A stretch of 64,000 bases of DNA from Microbacterium galbinum (GTDB lineage: Bacteria; Actinomycetota; Actinomycetes; Actinomycetales; Microbacteriaceae), in assembly GCF_023091225.1 (NCBI RefSeq), contig NZ_JAHWXM010000002.1, forward strand, positions 490,078-554,077, written 5' to 3'. Made by a program: the position numbers and the translations under genes. The notes under the pieces were generated by a model that searched no databases, was not told where the DNA came from, and saw nothing but the letters and a program-made list of their open reading frames with translations. Positions 15,253 through 23,532 of the stretch are shown in pieces. Each line of letters begins with the position of its first letter. Position 1 is the first letter of the stretch.

Positions 15253-16692
15253 ATGTCCATCATTTCCGCCAACAGTTCCGCTGTTCAGGCCATCGTCGGC
15301 GAACCCGAGGTCGTCGAGGATGCATCGACCGCCGAGTCCTCCGCCGCCTGGGCACAGCTCAAGGACGCCGCGATCGCGATCCGCGAGATGCAGATCAAGG
15401 ACGGATCGATCCCCGACGCCGCGCACCACGCGACGGCCCGCGAGCTCGTCGCCGCGATCACCGCCGGCATTCGCGCCCTCGCGCCCGCCTTCCCCCATGA
15501 CGCCGCCTACCTCGCGGCCTCCGTGGTCGACTTCGACCGCTGGGCCGCGGAGGACTTCGGCGTTCCGGACTTCCTCGACTCGCTCGTGGCGTTCCAGCCG
15601 CAGGAGCACCGCGTCGACGGCATCCGCCACCTGGTCGTCTTCCCGATGTACACGCAGAACGGTTCGAGCGACCGCCTCGTCGAGGCCCTGATCGTCGAGA
15701 CGATCTGGCCGGAGTTCATCGGCGCCCTCGAGGCCGGCGACTACGGCAACAAGCTGTTCGTCTCGCTGCGTCTGGTCGACTTCACGCCCGGGTACGACAC
15801 GAACTCGGCCGTACTGTTCCCCGAGACCGTCGCGATGCGCGAGATCCCCTCGTTCACGTGGGGCGCGATCTTCCAGGACCGCGAGGCCGCCCGCTACCGC
15901 CGCGTCACGCGCGCGGCATCCGAGATCACCAAGCTCGATCTGCCCGAACGCGCCGCCGAGATGCTCGACGACCAGGCGCTCACCGAGCGGGTGTTCGTGA
16001 TGTGGGACATCATCCACGACCGCACCCACATGCGCGGCGACCTGCCGTTCGATCCGTTCATGATCAAGCAGCGGATGCCGTTCTTCCTCTACTCGCTCGA
16101 AGAGATGCGCTGCGACCTGACCGCGTTCCGCGAGTCGGTCAAGATCGAGCGCACGCTCACCGCGCGCAGCGAGGCCGGCGAGGATCTCACCGACTCCGAG
16201 CGCGAGATGCTCGAGCATGCACCTCTGGTGCAGTACGCGGTGATCTTCGACCGCATCTTCCGCTTCGCGATCACGGGTTCGCGCGTGCGCAACTACGACG
16301 GCCTCGGCGGACAGCTGCTGTTCGCGTGGCTGCACCAGCGCGGAGTGCTGCACTGGACCGACACGGCGCTCGCGTTCGACTGGGAGGGCGTGCCCGACGC
16401 GGTCGTCGCGCTCGGCGACGCGATCGACGACCTGTACTGGCATTCGATCGACCGTCCGAAGACGGCGCACTGGCTGGCCGCCTACGACCTCGTCCGCTCG
16501 GTGCTGACCCCGCATCCGGCGTCCGCCTGGGCGCGCGGACTGTCGGACGAGATCCTCGCGGGGGCCCCCAAGGGCTACACCGACGCGGTGCTCGACGACG
16601 AGTTCCCGCTGTCGATGTTCTTCGAGGCGCTCGACAAGAAGATGAAGACCGTGATCGAGTCGACCGTGGGAATCCGCGGCACCGACGACTGA
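15253..16692 (+). CDS. DUF6421 family protein
   Basis: This 479-residue soluble protein is recognised as DUF6421, known mainly from actinobacteria and with no assigned activity. Notable is VMWDIIHDRTHMRGDLPFDPF, with His255-Asp-Arg-Thr-His259 inside a helix, a HxxxH pair that could bind metal. An acidic residue would be needed elsewhere, and it is not a standard HExxH zincin. Other conserved-looking blocks are VVFPMYTQNGS, DFTPGYDTNSAVLFPETV and YDGLGGQLLFAWLH. GGAGG precedes the ATG. An SDR follows 31 bases later and an Lrp regulator is divergent; this trio suggests a small metabolic module whose substrate is unknown. Confidence 0.8.
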   Translation: MSIISANSSAVQAIVGEPEVVEDASTAESSAAWAQLKDAAIAIREMQIKDGSIPDAAHHATARELVAAITAGIRALAPAFPHDAAYLAASVVDFDRWAAEDFGVPDFLDSLVAFQPQEHRVDGIRHLVVFPMYTQNGSSDRLVEALIVETIWPEFIGALEAGDYGNKLFVSLRLVDFTPGYDTNSAVLFPETVAMREIPSFTWGAIFQDREAARYRRVTRAASEITKLDLPERAAEMLDDQALTERVFVMWDIIHDRTHMRGDLPFDPFMIKQRMPFFLYSLEEMRCDLTAFRESVKIERTLTARSEAGEDLTDSEREMLEHAPLVQYAVIFDRIFRFAITGSRVRNYDGLGGQLLFAWLHQRGVLHWTDTALAFDWEGVPDAVVALGDAIDDLYWHSIDRPKTAHWLAAYDLVRSVLTPHPASAWARGLSDEILAGAPKGYTDAVLDDEFPLSMFFEALDKKMKTVIESTVGIRGTDD

Positions 16693-16723
16693 TCGCATCC
16701 ACGGCCGGGCCGGAGTCTCGCAT

Positions 16724-17365
16724 ATGAAGACCATCGTTCTCGCGGGGGCCACGAGCACCTCCGGCCTCGCCGTGACCCGCGCGCTGATCACGGCGGGCAT
16801 GCGCGTCGTCGCGACCGGACGCTCCGCCGACCGTCTGCAGCCGCTGGCGGATGCCGGAGCACGGACCGACGTCGCCGATGCGACCTCGCTCGATGACATG
16901 ATCGCGCTGGCGGAGCGACTCGCGTCCGACGGCCTCGCGGTCGACGCCGTCGTGCCCCTCGTGGGCGGGTGGCGTGGGGGCGGCGGCCTCGCCGGTCAGA
17001 GCGACGAGGACTTCACGGCGCTGCTGCCCTCACTCGACGCCGTGCGTGCGACGAGCCGCGCGTTCGACGGGGCGCTGCGGGCATCGGATGCCGGACGCTT
17101 CGCGATCGTGTCGTCGACGGCCGTCGCGCGACCGCTCGCCGGCGGGGCGAACTACGCCGCGGTCAAGGCCGCGAGCGAGGCGTGGACGCGCGCCGTCGCA
17201 CAGGGGTTCGCCAAGACGGCTCGGGATGCGGGAGAGCCGCTGCGCGCGGCATCCGTCGTGTTCCGCGCGAAGGCGCTCGACCCCGAGTCGCTGGCACCGC
17301 GCATCGTCGGTTTCTGGGATGCGGATGCCGCCGAGCTGAACGACCGGGTCATCGACCTGGAGTGA
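16724..17365 (+). CDS. SDR-family oxidoreductase partner of DUF6421
   Basis: This 213-residue protein has a short-chain dehydrogenase fold: KTIVLAGATSTSGLAVTRAL at the nucleotide-binding turn (a GxxxxxG variant rather than TGxxxGxG), VVPLVGGWRGGGG in place of the NNAG strand, IVSSTAVARP carrying the catalytic Ser, and NYAAVKAASEAW giving YxxxK. It is shorter than classical SDRs (about 250). The altered glycine pattern leaves cofactor choice open. It lies 31 bases after DUF6421 on the same strand and is almost certainly in its operon. Confidence 0.82.
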   Translation: MKTIVLAGATSTSGLAVTRALITAGMRVVATGRSADRLQPLADAGARTDVADATSLDDMIALAERLASDGLAVDAVVPLVGGWRGGGGLAGQSDEDFTALLPSLDAVRATSRAFDGALRASDAGRFAIVSSTAVARPLAGGANYAAVKAASEAWTRAVAQGFAKTARDAGEPLRAASVVFRAKALDPESLAPRIVGFWDADAAELNDRVIDLE

Positions 17366-17393
17366 GCGGGGTTCGCGATCGGGAGCGTGGCGG

Positions 17394-18815
17394 CTAGAGC
17401 TGCGATGCTCCCGGGACGACCGGCGGGGCATCGTCGACCGACGCGCCCTCGCCCTCGCCCGGAATGCTCTGCTCGGGCGCCTCGGCGTAGAGCACCGTGA
17501 GCTTGCGGTACGACTTCGTGAAGAACGCGAGCGTCGCCGCGACCACCATGATGAGCCCGGCGAACAGACAGATCAGGGCGATGCCTCGGGCCTCTCCTTC
17601 GCCGAGCAGCCAGCCCCACTGCTGCTGACCCTCACGGCCGTCCATGTAGGGGATGATGAGGAACTCGGCGAGAGGCGCAATCAGGAACGCCGTGATGGGT
17701 GCGGCCGCCGCCTCCATCGCCGCCGCGACGCCGAAGACCCGGCCCTGGCGTTCGAACGGCACGACCTTCTGGATCACGGTCTGCTCGGCCGCCTCGACCG
17801 GCGGCACGAGCGCCATGTAGACCCACATGCCGAGCACGTACAGCCACCACCACTCGCGCAGCATGAACACCGCTCCGAGCAGCCCCATCGCGATCACGAC
17901 GAGCAGCATGGTGCGCATCGGCTTCTTGCCCAGGCCGAACTTGGCCACCAGGCCGCCGCCGATGAGGAAGCCGGTCGACGCGAAGGCCAGGGCGAAGCCC
18001 CACGTCTGCGCGTCGAACAGCGTGAGCCCGTAGGGGTCCATGAGCGCCATGTAGACGCCGCCGATGAGGTTGTTGAAGGTCGAGAAGATGATGAGCGCGA
18101 ACAGCCCGGGAGCCTGCCGGATCGCGCGCACGCTGCCGCGGAAGTCGACCGCGCTCTGGGCGTCGGGGTCGGCCTGCGGCTCGCTCTCGGGGATGCGGAT
18201 GAAGAGCAGATGCGCGAAGGTGACCGCCATCGCGGCGATCGCGATCGCGAGGGTCCAGCCCATGCCGAGGAACCCGATCGAGAGCCCCGAGAAGACGCTC
18301 GTGACGAGGAAGGCGATGCCCTGCACCGTGCCGACGAGGCCGTTGGCGTTGGCCCGCTTCTCTTCGGGCACGAGCAGGGTGACGGTGGTCGAGAGCGCGA
18401 TGTTGCGCAGCTGCTCGATCACCCCGCCGAACAGGATCACACCCGAGAACAGCCAGAACCACGGGCCGCCCAGGTCGAGCAGGGCCGCCTCGGGCTGCGA
18501 CAGGTAGAGCACTCCGGCGACGAGGAAGGCCACGGCCGAGATCACGCTCGAGAGCACCATGACCGCGTGCTTGCGGTGCCGATCGACGATCGTTCCGAAC
18601 ATCATCGCGAAGAACGCGACGAACAGCATGTACGCGCCGCCGATGACGCCGGTCGCGAGCACCGACTGCGTCTCGATGTAGACCCAGAAAGTGAGCGCGA
18701 ACCAGAGGAAGCTGGTCGTCACGTTGGCGATCAGCGTATTGACGAGGACGTTGAGGAACGCCCGGTTCGCTGCGGTCCGCTGCATGGGTTCGAGGGTACT
18801 CAGGACCACCGACAT
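17394..18815 (-). CDS. MFS transporter, MFS_3/macrolide-efflux type
   Basis: This 473-residue protein has 12 probable membrane helices. The opening FLNVLVNTLIANVTTSFLWFALTFWVY and the motif-A-like FGTIVDRHRKHAVMV place it in the MFS_3 group (Mef-like and enterobactin-exporter-like). An insertion of about 60 residues in the last external loop (MDGREGQQQWGWLLGEGEARG) and an acidic C-terminal tail are present. Export of a drug or metabolite is likely; the substrate is unknown. It is divergent from threonine aldolase with only 32 bases between the starts and has no local regulator. Confidence 0.83.
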   Translation of the reverse strand: MSVVLSTLEPMQRTAANRAFLNVLVNTLIANVTTSFLWFALTFWVYIETQSVLATGVIGGAYMLFVAFFAMMFGTIVDRHRKHAVMVLSSVISAVAFLVAGVLYLSQPEAALLDLGGPWFWLFSGVILFGGVIEQLRNIALSTTVTLLVPEEKRANANGLVGTVQGIAFLVTSVFSGLSIGFLGMGWTLAIAIAAMAVTFAHLLFIRIPESEPQADPDAQSAVDFRGSVRAIRQAPGLFALIIFSTFNNLIGGVYMALMDPYGLTLFDAQTWGFALAFASTGFLIGGGLVAKFGLGKKPMRTMLLVVIAMGLLGAVFMLREWWWLYVLGMWVYMALVPPVEAAEQTVIQKVVPFERQGRVFGVAAAMEAAAAPITAFLIAPLAEFLIIPYMDGREGQQQWGWLLGEGEARGIALICLFAGLIMVVAATLAFFTKSYRKLTVLYAEAPEQSIPGEGEGASVDDAPPVVPGASQL

Positions 18816-18847
18816 CCGATACGGGTTCGGGCGAATAGGCTGGGTCG

Positions 18848-19912
18848 GTGACCATTCAGCACGACCCCGCGATCCGGGGCTTCGCCAGTGACAACTACTC
18901 CGGCATCCACCCCGAGGTGCTCGCCGCGATCGCGACCGCCAACGACGGCCACCAGGGCGCCTACGGCAGCGACGCGTACACCGCGCGCCTGCAGGAGGTC
19001 GTTCGCTCCCACTTCGGCGAGCGCGCCGAGGCCTTCCCCGTCTTCAACGGCACGGGCGCGAACGTCACGGGCCTGCAGTCGATGCTCCCCCGCTGGGGTG
19101 CGGTGATCGCGGCCACGACCGCGCACATCAACGTCGACGAGGGCGGTGCCCCCGAGAAGATCGGCGGATTCAAGCTGCTCACGGTGCCCACCGACGACGG
19201 CAAGCTCACCCCCGAGCTCATCGACCGCGAAGCCTGGGGCTGGGGCGACGAGCACCGCGCGCAGCCGCTGGTGGTCTCGATCACCCAGTCGACCGAGCTC
19301 GGCACCCTCTACACCGCCGACGAGATCCGTACGATCGCCGATCACGCGCACGAGCGCGGCATGAAGCTGCACCTCGACGGCGCTCGCCTCTCGAACGCCG
19401 CCGCCGCCCTCGATCTGCCGCTCGCGGCCTTCACCACGGATGCCGGCGTCGACGTGCTCAGCTTCGGCGGCACCAAGAACGGCGCCATGCTCGGCGAGGC
19501 CGTCGTGGTGCTGAACCCCGAGGCATCCGACGGGCTGGTCTACTCGCGCAAGTTCAACATGCAGCTCTCGTCGAAGATGCGCTTCGTGTCGGCGCAGTTG
19601 ATCGCTCTGCTCGAGGGCGACCTGTGGCTGCGCAACGCGCGTCACGCGAACGCCATGGCCGCCCGCCTCCGCGGCGAGATCGAGCAGGGCATCGCATCGG
19701 GTTCGATCACCGGCGTCGCCTTCACGCAGCCGACCCAGTCGAACGGCGTGTTCGCGACTCTGCCCGACGGCGTCGCCGACGCGCTGCGCGAATCGTTCCG
19801 CTTCTACGACTGGGATGCCGCGCGCAACGAGGTGCGCTGGATGTGCAGCTTCGACACCCACGAGGACGACGTCGACGCGTTCGTCGCCGAGCTCGCGCGC
19901 CTCACGGCCTGA
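18848..19912 (+). CDS. ltaE: low-specificity L-threonine aldolase family
   Basis: This 354-residue fold-type I PLP enzyme starts at GTG. RGFASDNYSGIHPEVLAAI is the usual opening, VFNGTGANVTGL binds PLP phosphate, KLHLDGARLSNA holds the PLP aspartate, and SFGGTKNGAM carries the Schiff-base Lys210. It should cleave L-threonine or allo-threonine to glycine and acetaldehyde in the cytoplasm. TAGGCT (18836-18841) stands six bases before the GTG, so the message is probably leaderless. Confidence 0.9.
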   Translation: MTIQHDPAIRGFASDNYSGIHPEVLAAIATANDGHQGAYGSDAYTARLQEVVRSHFGERAEAFPVFNGTGANVTGLQSMLPRWGAVIAATTAHINVDEGGAPEKIGGFKLLTVPTDDGKLTPELIDREAWGWGDEHRAQPLVVSITQSTELGTLYTADEIRTIADHAHERGMKLHLDGARLSNAAAALDLPLAAFTTDAGVDVLSFGGTKNGAMLGEAVVVLNPEASDGLVYSRKFNMQLSSKMRFVSAQLIALLEGDLWLRNARHANAMAARLRGEIEQGIASGSITGVAFTQPTQSNGVFATLPDGVADALRESFRFYDWDAARNEVRWMCSFDTHEDDVDAFVAELARLTA

Positions 19913-19939
19913 GGCCGCGCGGAGCCTCGGCCGGCGCGC

Positions 19940-21769
19940 TCATCGCTTCGACTTGCGATACCCGGCCTTCACTGCCGCAGCCTCGGTCCGGAAGCACTCC
20001 TCGGGCTTCGTCTTCGAGTAGTAGGCACCGGATGGCACGTGATAGATGTGCGAGCTGGCGTTGCCCTTGATCGGCGCCCACGACGGGCAGTCCCACGACG
20101 AGACGGGTGTGGTCCGGTTCGGGTACGTCACCGCAGCGGATGCCGTGGACGTCCGCTGCGCCGTGACGTAGCCGCTCTTCGCTCCGGTCACCCGTACTGT
20201 GACGCGCTTGCCGACCATGCCCGCCGTCACGGAGAGCGTGGAGCCCGTCGCGTTCGCGATGGCCTTCCCGTCGAGGTACCACGCGTAGGCGATGCGGGTG
20301 CCGGCGGTCCAGGCACCGGCGGCGGCGGTGAGGCGGTTTCCCACGACGGCGGAGCCGCTCAGTGTCGGCGTCGGGGCCGCGAGAACCGCGAGCACGGCGG
20401 ACGTCGGGACGGAACGCTTCGCCGCTGTAGCGAACCCGGCCTTCGTGCCGGTCACGACGACCGTGATGGTCTTGCCCGCTGCTGTCGCCGGGATCTTGAA
20501 GGCCGTCGTCGTCGCCTTCGGCACCGCGACCCCACTGACGTACCACTGGTACGTCAGCTTCGCTCCCGCCGTCCAGGTGCCGGCCGCCGCGGTGAGCGTC
20601 TGCCCGACGATCGCCGAACCCGAGACCTTGGGCACGGGAGCCGTCATCGGCTGGACGACGGCGGATGTCGCCACCGATGTCCGCGTCGTCACGAGATACG
20701 TGGCCTTGCGTCCCACGACCTGCACCGAGATCTTCTTGCCGACCAGCGACGCGGGGACGACGAAGGTCGCCGCGGTGGCCTTCGAGATCGCGACTCCGTT
20801 CGCCAGCCACTGATACGTGAGCGCGGCCCCGGACGTCCACGACCCGGTCGATGCGCTGAGCTTCTGCCCGACCGTCGGGGATCCGGTGATCGTCGGCGTC
20901 GCCGCCTCCATCAGACGCAGACTCTCGAGCTTCGCAGTGATCCCCGTACGGACGGTCGCTGCTCCCAGAACGATGCGTTCCGCCTGGGCGATTCCCGGTG
21001 CGTCGTTCCACCATTCGGACGACGCCCCCGTCACCGCCGATACGAACGCGACACGGTAATCCCCGGCCGGCAGCCCGCCGACGGCGAACGTGCCGGTGTC
21101 GGAGACGTAGTCCGCCGAGGTCGCAACTGTGCCCGTCCCGGAACCGGGGTAGACGGCCACGGCGATGCGCCTCCCCCGCAGATCGACACCGGCGGGGACC
21201 GTCACCGATCCCGAGACGAGCGCCGACGCGGTGAGAGCCACGTCGTACGCCAGACCCGCCGAGTCCACGACGACGGTCGCAGCGCCGTCCGGAGTCGTCG
21301 AGTCGACACCCCAGCGGTCGAAGACCGCACGTCCCCGCGAGACGACGGCGAGCAGGACCTCGCCCACGGGCACCTGCAGGGAATAGCTCCCCGTGTCACC
21401 GACCGGGGCCGCCGCGAGCGGTGAGGCCACGTCGGATCCCGGCGAGTACGCGACGACGTACGTGCTCCCACTCGCCAGGGCGACGGCTGCGGGGAACGTT
21501 ACCGTCCCGGCGACGACGCCCGTCTCGGGAACACCCTCGACGGGTTCCGTCGGCTGAGCCGCGCGCTCGGCCGCGGCGATGGCCGCCCGCGGGAGACGAT
21601 CCGCGAAGGAGGCGAACGCCGGCTCGGTCGCGGCCACCGTCGCTCCTGCGATCTGGGCCGAAGCTGCGGGCGTTGCCACCGCGATCAGCATCGACGCCAG
21701 CATGACAGCGGCGACCGTGACAGCAACGGATCGACCGAAGCGCGGGCGCAGGGGGATCGCCATGGGCAT
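19940..21769 (-). CDS. secreted Ig-like repeat protein with C-terminal sunset-type domain
   Basis: This 609-residue protein has a signal peptide (hydrophobic VAVTVAAVMLASMLIAVA, cleavage after ASA near residue 39). Two carboxypeptidase-regulatory/SpaA-like beta domains (GVVAGTVTFPAAVAL..., LVSGSVTVPAG...) come next. Three tandem repeats of about 80-90 residues follow (GSPTVGQKLSAST, GSAIVGQTLTAAAG, GSAVVGNRLTAAAG, each with TYQW or YAWYLDG), typical of bacterial Ig-like adhesin modules. The last 45 residues (CPSWAPIKGNASSHIYHVP, then YYSKTKPEECFRTEAAA) match the sunset/Ada-like cysteine domain seen at the end of actinobacterial secreted nucleases and surface proteins. No LPXTG is present. It is likely secreted or wall-associated; its role is unknown. 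Confidence 0.82.
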   Translation of the reverse strand: MPMAIPLRPRFGRSVAVTVAAVMLASMLIAVATPAASAQIAGATVAATEPAFASFADRLPRAAIAAAERAAQPTEPVEGVPETGVVAGTVTFPAAVALASGSTYVVAYSPGSDVASPLAAAPVGDTGSYSLQVPVGEVLLAVVSRGRAVFDRWGVDSTTPDGAATVVVDSAGLAYDVALTASALVSGSVTVPAGVDLRGRRIAVAVYPGSGTGTVATSADYVSDTGTFAVGGLPAGDYRVAFVSAVTGASSEWWNDAPGIAQAERIVLGAATVRTGITAKLESLRLMEAATPTITGSPTVGQKLSASTGSWTSGAALTYQWLANGVAISKATAATFVVPASLVGKKISVQVVGRKATYLVTTRTSVATSAVVQPMTAPVPKVSGSAIVGQTLTAAAGTWTAGAKLTYQWYVSGVAVPKATTTAFKIPATAAGKTITVVVTGTKAGFATAAKRSVPTSAVLAVLAAPTPTLSGSAVVGNRLTAAAGAWTAGTRIAYAWYLDGKAIANATGSTLSVTAGMVGKRVTVRVTGAKSGYVTAQRTSTASAAVTYPNRTTPVSSWDCPSWAPIKGNASSHIYHVPSGAYYSKTKPEECFRTEAAAVKAGYRKSKR

Positions 21770-21901
21770 CCTCTCGGAGGGACGGGACGCGATCGAGTAT
21801 CACGCCGAACACGGCTCTCTCGGAGCAGATCGCCTATGACATAGATACACCGGCAGAGGCCTCGAAGGCCATATGCAGAATGCGATGTGCCGCCGGCGCG
21901 C

Positions 21902-22513
21902 TCAGCGCAGCAGGCCGAGGCTCGCGAGCGCCTGCCGGATGAGCGTGCCGCGGCCGCCCTCCATCTCCGACCAGACCGCGTCTGAGCCGGCGGCCTCGGG
22001 CGAGAACCAGGTGACCTCGAGGGCATCCTGACGGGGTTCGCAGGTACCGGTGACCGGCACCACGAAGGCGAGCGACACGGCGTGCTGCCGGTCGTCGTGA
22101 TAGGCGCTCACGCCGGGGATCGGGAAGTACTCGGCCACCGTGAACGGCAAGGGCTGGGGTGGGAGCAGCGGGAACGCCATCGGACCGAGGTCGTTCTCGA
22201 CGTGGCGGAACAGCGCGTCGCGGATGGTCTCGCCGAAGCGCACGCGGCCCGAGACGATCGTGCGCGTCATCTCACCCAGGGGCGTCGAGCGGAGCAGGAT
22301 GCCGATCTCGCTCACCTGGCCGGATCCGTCGGTGCGCACCGGGATCGCCTCGACGTAGAGCATCGGCAGGTGCCGGCGCGCCTCCTCGAGCTCGACGTCG
22401 CTCAGCCACCCGGGGTTCGCGTCGGGCGCAGGGGGCTGGGGTGCACCGTCGCCGAAGCCGCCGAGGCCGTCGTCGTCGGGCTCGGGGTCGGGATCAGGTG
22501 TGCGCACCGCCAT
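21902..22513 (-). CDS. DUF4916/Nudix-fold protein
   Basis: This 203-residue protein has an acidic, Pro-rich start (about 35 residues), then a Nudix-like domain: LPMLYVEAIPVRTD, ILLRSTPLGEMTRTIVSGRV, and a box GRVRFGETIRDALFRHVEND. The box departs from GX5EX7REUXEEXGU: the first catalytic Glu after Arg is His, and only one Glu remains, so hydrolase activity is doubtful. I recognise DUF4916 (NUDIX hydrolase family protein) of actinobacteria. AAGGA lies ahead of the ATG. Confidence 0.78.
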   Translation of the reverse strand: MAVRTPDPDPEPDDDGLGGFGDGAPQPPAPDANPGWLSDVELEEARRHLPMLYVEAIPVRTDGSGQVSEIGILLRSTPLGEMTRTIVSGRVRFGETIRDALFRHVENDLGPMAFPLLPPQPLPFTVAEYFPIPGVSAYHDDRQHAVSLAFVVPVTGTCEPRQDALEVTWFSPEAAGSDAVWSEMEGGRGTLIRQALASLGLLR

Positions 22514-22606
22514 GTGTCCTTTCTACCAGCAGCATCCGACTTCCCCTATGGCCATGCCGTGCCGGGGGCCGGGCCGGTGTCGGCGACCCCTGGCAGGATG
22601 GACGGC

Positions 22607-23263
22607 ATGAGCGAGGAGTTGACGATCGACGACGCCGCGACCCGGTGGGTGCCGGGCGACCGCACGGGCAAGCCGCTGCTGGTGCTGCTGCACGGCTACG
22701 GCGCCGACGAGCACGACCTCATCGGCCTGGCCCCGTATCTGCCCGCGGACATCGCCGTGGCATCCGTCGCTGCCCCCCTCGCCCCTCCGTTCCCGATGCC
22801 GGGCCGGTCCTGGTACCCCATCGAGGGTCTGAACGGTCGTCGGCCCGAAGACGTCACGGTCGCCGCCCGCGCGTTCCTCCGCTGGCTCGACGCCGTCGCC
22901 ACCGACGCGTCGTCGGTGGCACTCCTCGGCTTCTCGCAGGGCGCGGCCGTCGCCCTCCAGACGCTGCGCCTCGCCCCTGAGCGGCTCGGCGCGGTCGTCG
23001 CCCTGAGCGGGTACGCCACCCCGGGCGACCTGCCCGGCGACGAGGCCCTGCGCGACCTGCGTCCGTCGGTGTTCTGGGGCCGCGGATCGGCCGACGACGT
23101 GATCCCCGAGGCGCTCATCACGCACACCTCGCTGTGGCTCCCCGACCACTCCACGCTCTCCGGCAGGGTATACACCGGGCTCACGCACAGCATCTCCGAG
23201 GAGGAGCTCGGCGACGTGCACCAGTTCCTCGCGCTCTGGCTCGAGGGCATCGCCGGCGAGTGA
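22607..23263 (+). CDS. phospholipase/carboxylesterase-type alpha/beta hydrolase
   Basis: This 218-residue protein has LLVLLHGYGADEHDLIGLAP (oxyanion HGYG), LLGFSQGAAVAL (nucleophile GFSQG), WGRGSADDVIPEAL (catalytic Asp) and a late His in YTGLTHSISEEEL. That is the small carboxylesterase/YpfH family acting on acyl esters or phospholipids. The ATG at 22607 is preferred over 22598 by comparison with the family opening. CAGGAT and seven bases precede it. It is not visibly part of an operon. Confidence 0.85.
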   Translation: MSEELTIDDAATRWVPGDRTGKPLLVLLHGYGADEHDLIGLAPYLPADIAVASVAAPLAPPFPMPGRSWYPIEGLNGRRPEDVTVAARAFLRWLDAVATDASSVALLGFSQGAAVALQTLRLAPERLGAVVALSGYATPGDLPGDEALRDLRPSVFWGRGSADDVIPEALITHTSLWLPDHSTLSGRVYTGLTHSISEEELGDVHQFLALWLEGIAGE

Positions 23264-23308
23264 CCCGCGCGGCCCTCGGTCACGGCGCTCCGGCGCGACA
23301 CGCCCGGG

Positions 23309-23532
23309 TTGCACGACGGCATCCGCCGGGGGTATCGTCGTCACGTCCTGTCCGCCGTGTCTGGAAGTCCTTTGATCTGATCCGTCGCCGCCGCGCTCCT
23401 CTTTCCGCGCGCTGACCCGACGATCGCCGACTCCACCCGGCCGCTCTCCTCCCGCCTTCGACGGCGCCGCGCAGGAGACCCGCCGTGCAGGCCCGGTGTC
23501 AGTGCACCCTCGCACTCGACAGGAGACACACC
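23309..23532 (+). promoter_or_regulatory. promoter and long leader of the ABC-F gene
   Basis: TTGCAC (23309-23314) and TATCGT (23333-23338), separated by 18 bases, form a plausible promoter. That leaves about 190 bases before the GTG at 23533, unusual among the leaderless genes around it. The leader has a seven-codon open frame, GTG to TGA (23357-23380), without a clear SD, then a short hairpin (CGCC TTCGA CGGCG) near 23454-23467. Antibiotic-resistance ABC-F genes are often controlled by ribosome stalling on such leaders; here that is inference. Confidence 0.4.

Noticed and set aside
23485..23532. Upstream in-frame extension of the ABC-F gene
   Set aside because: No SD before 23485; AGGAGA stands correctly before GTG 23533, and the extension is not conserved in type.
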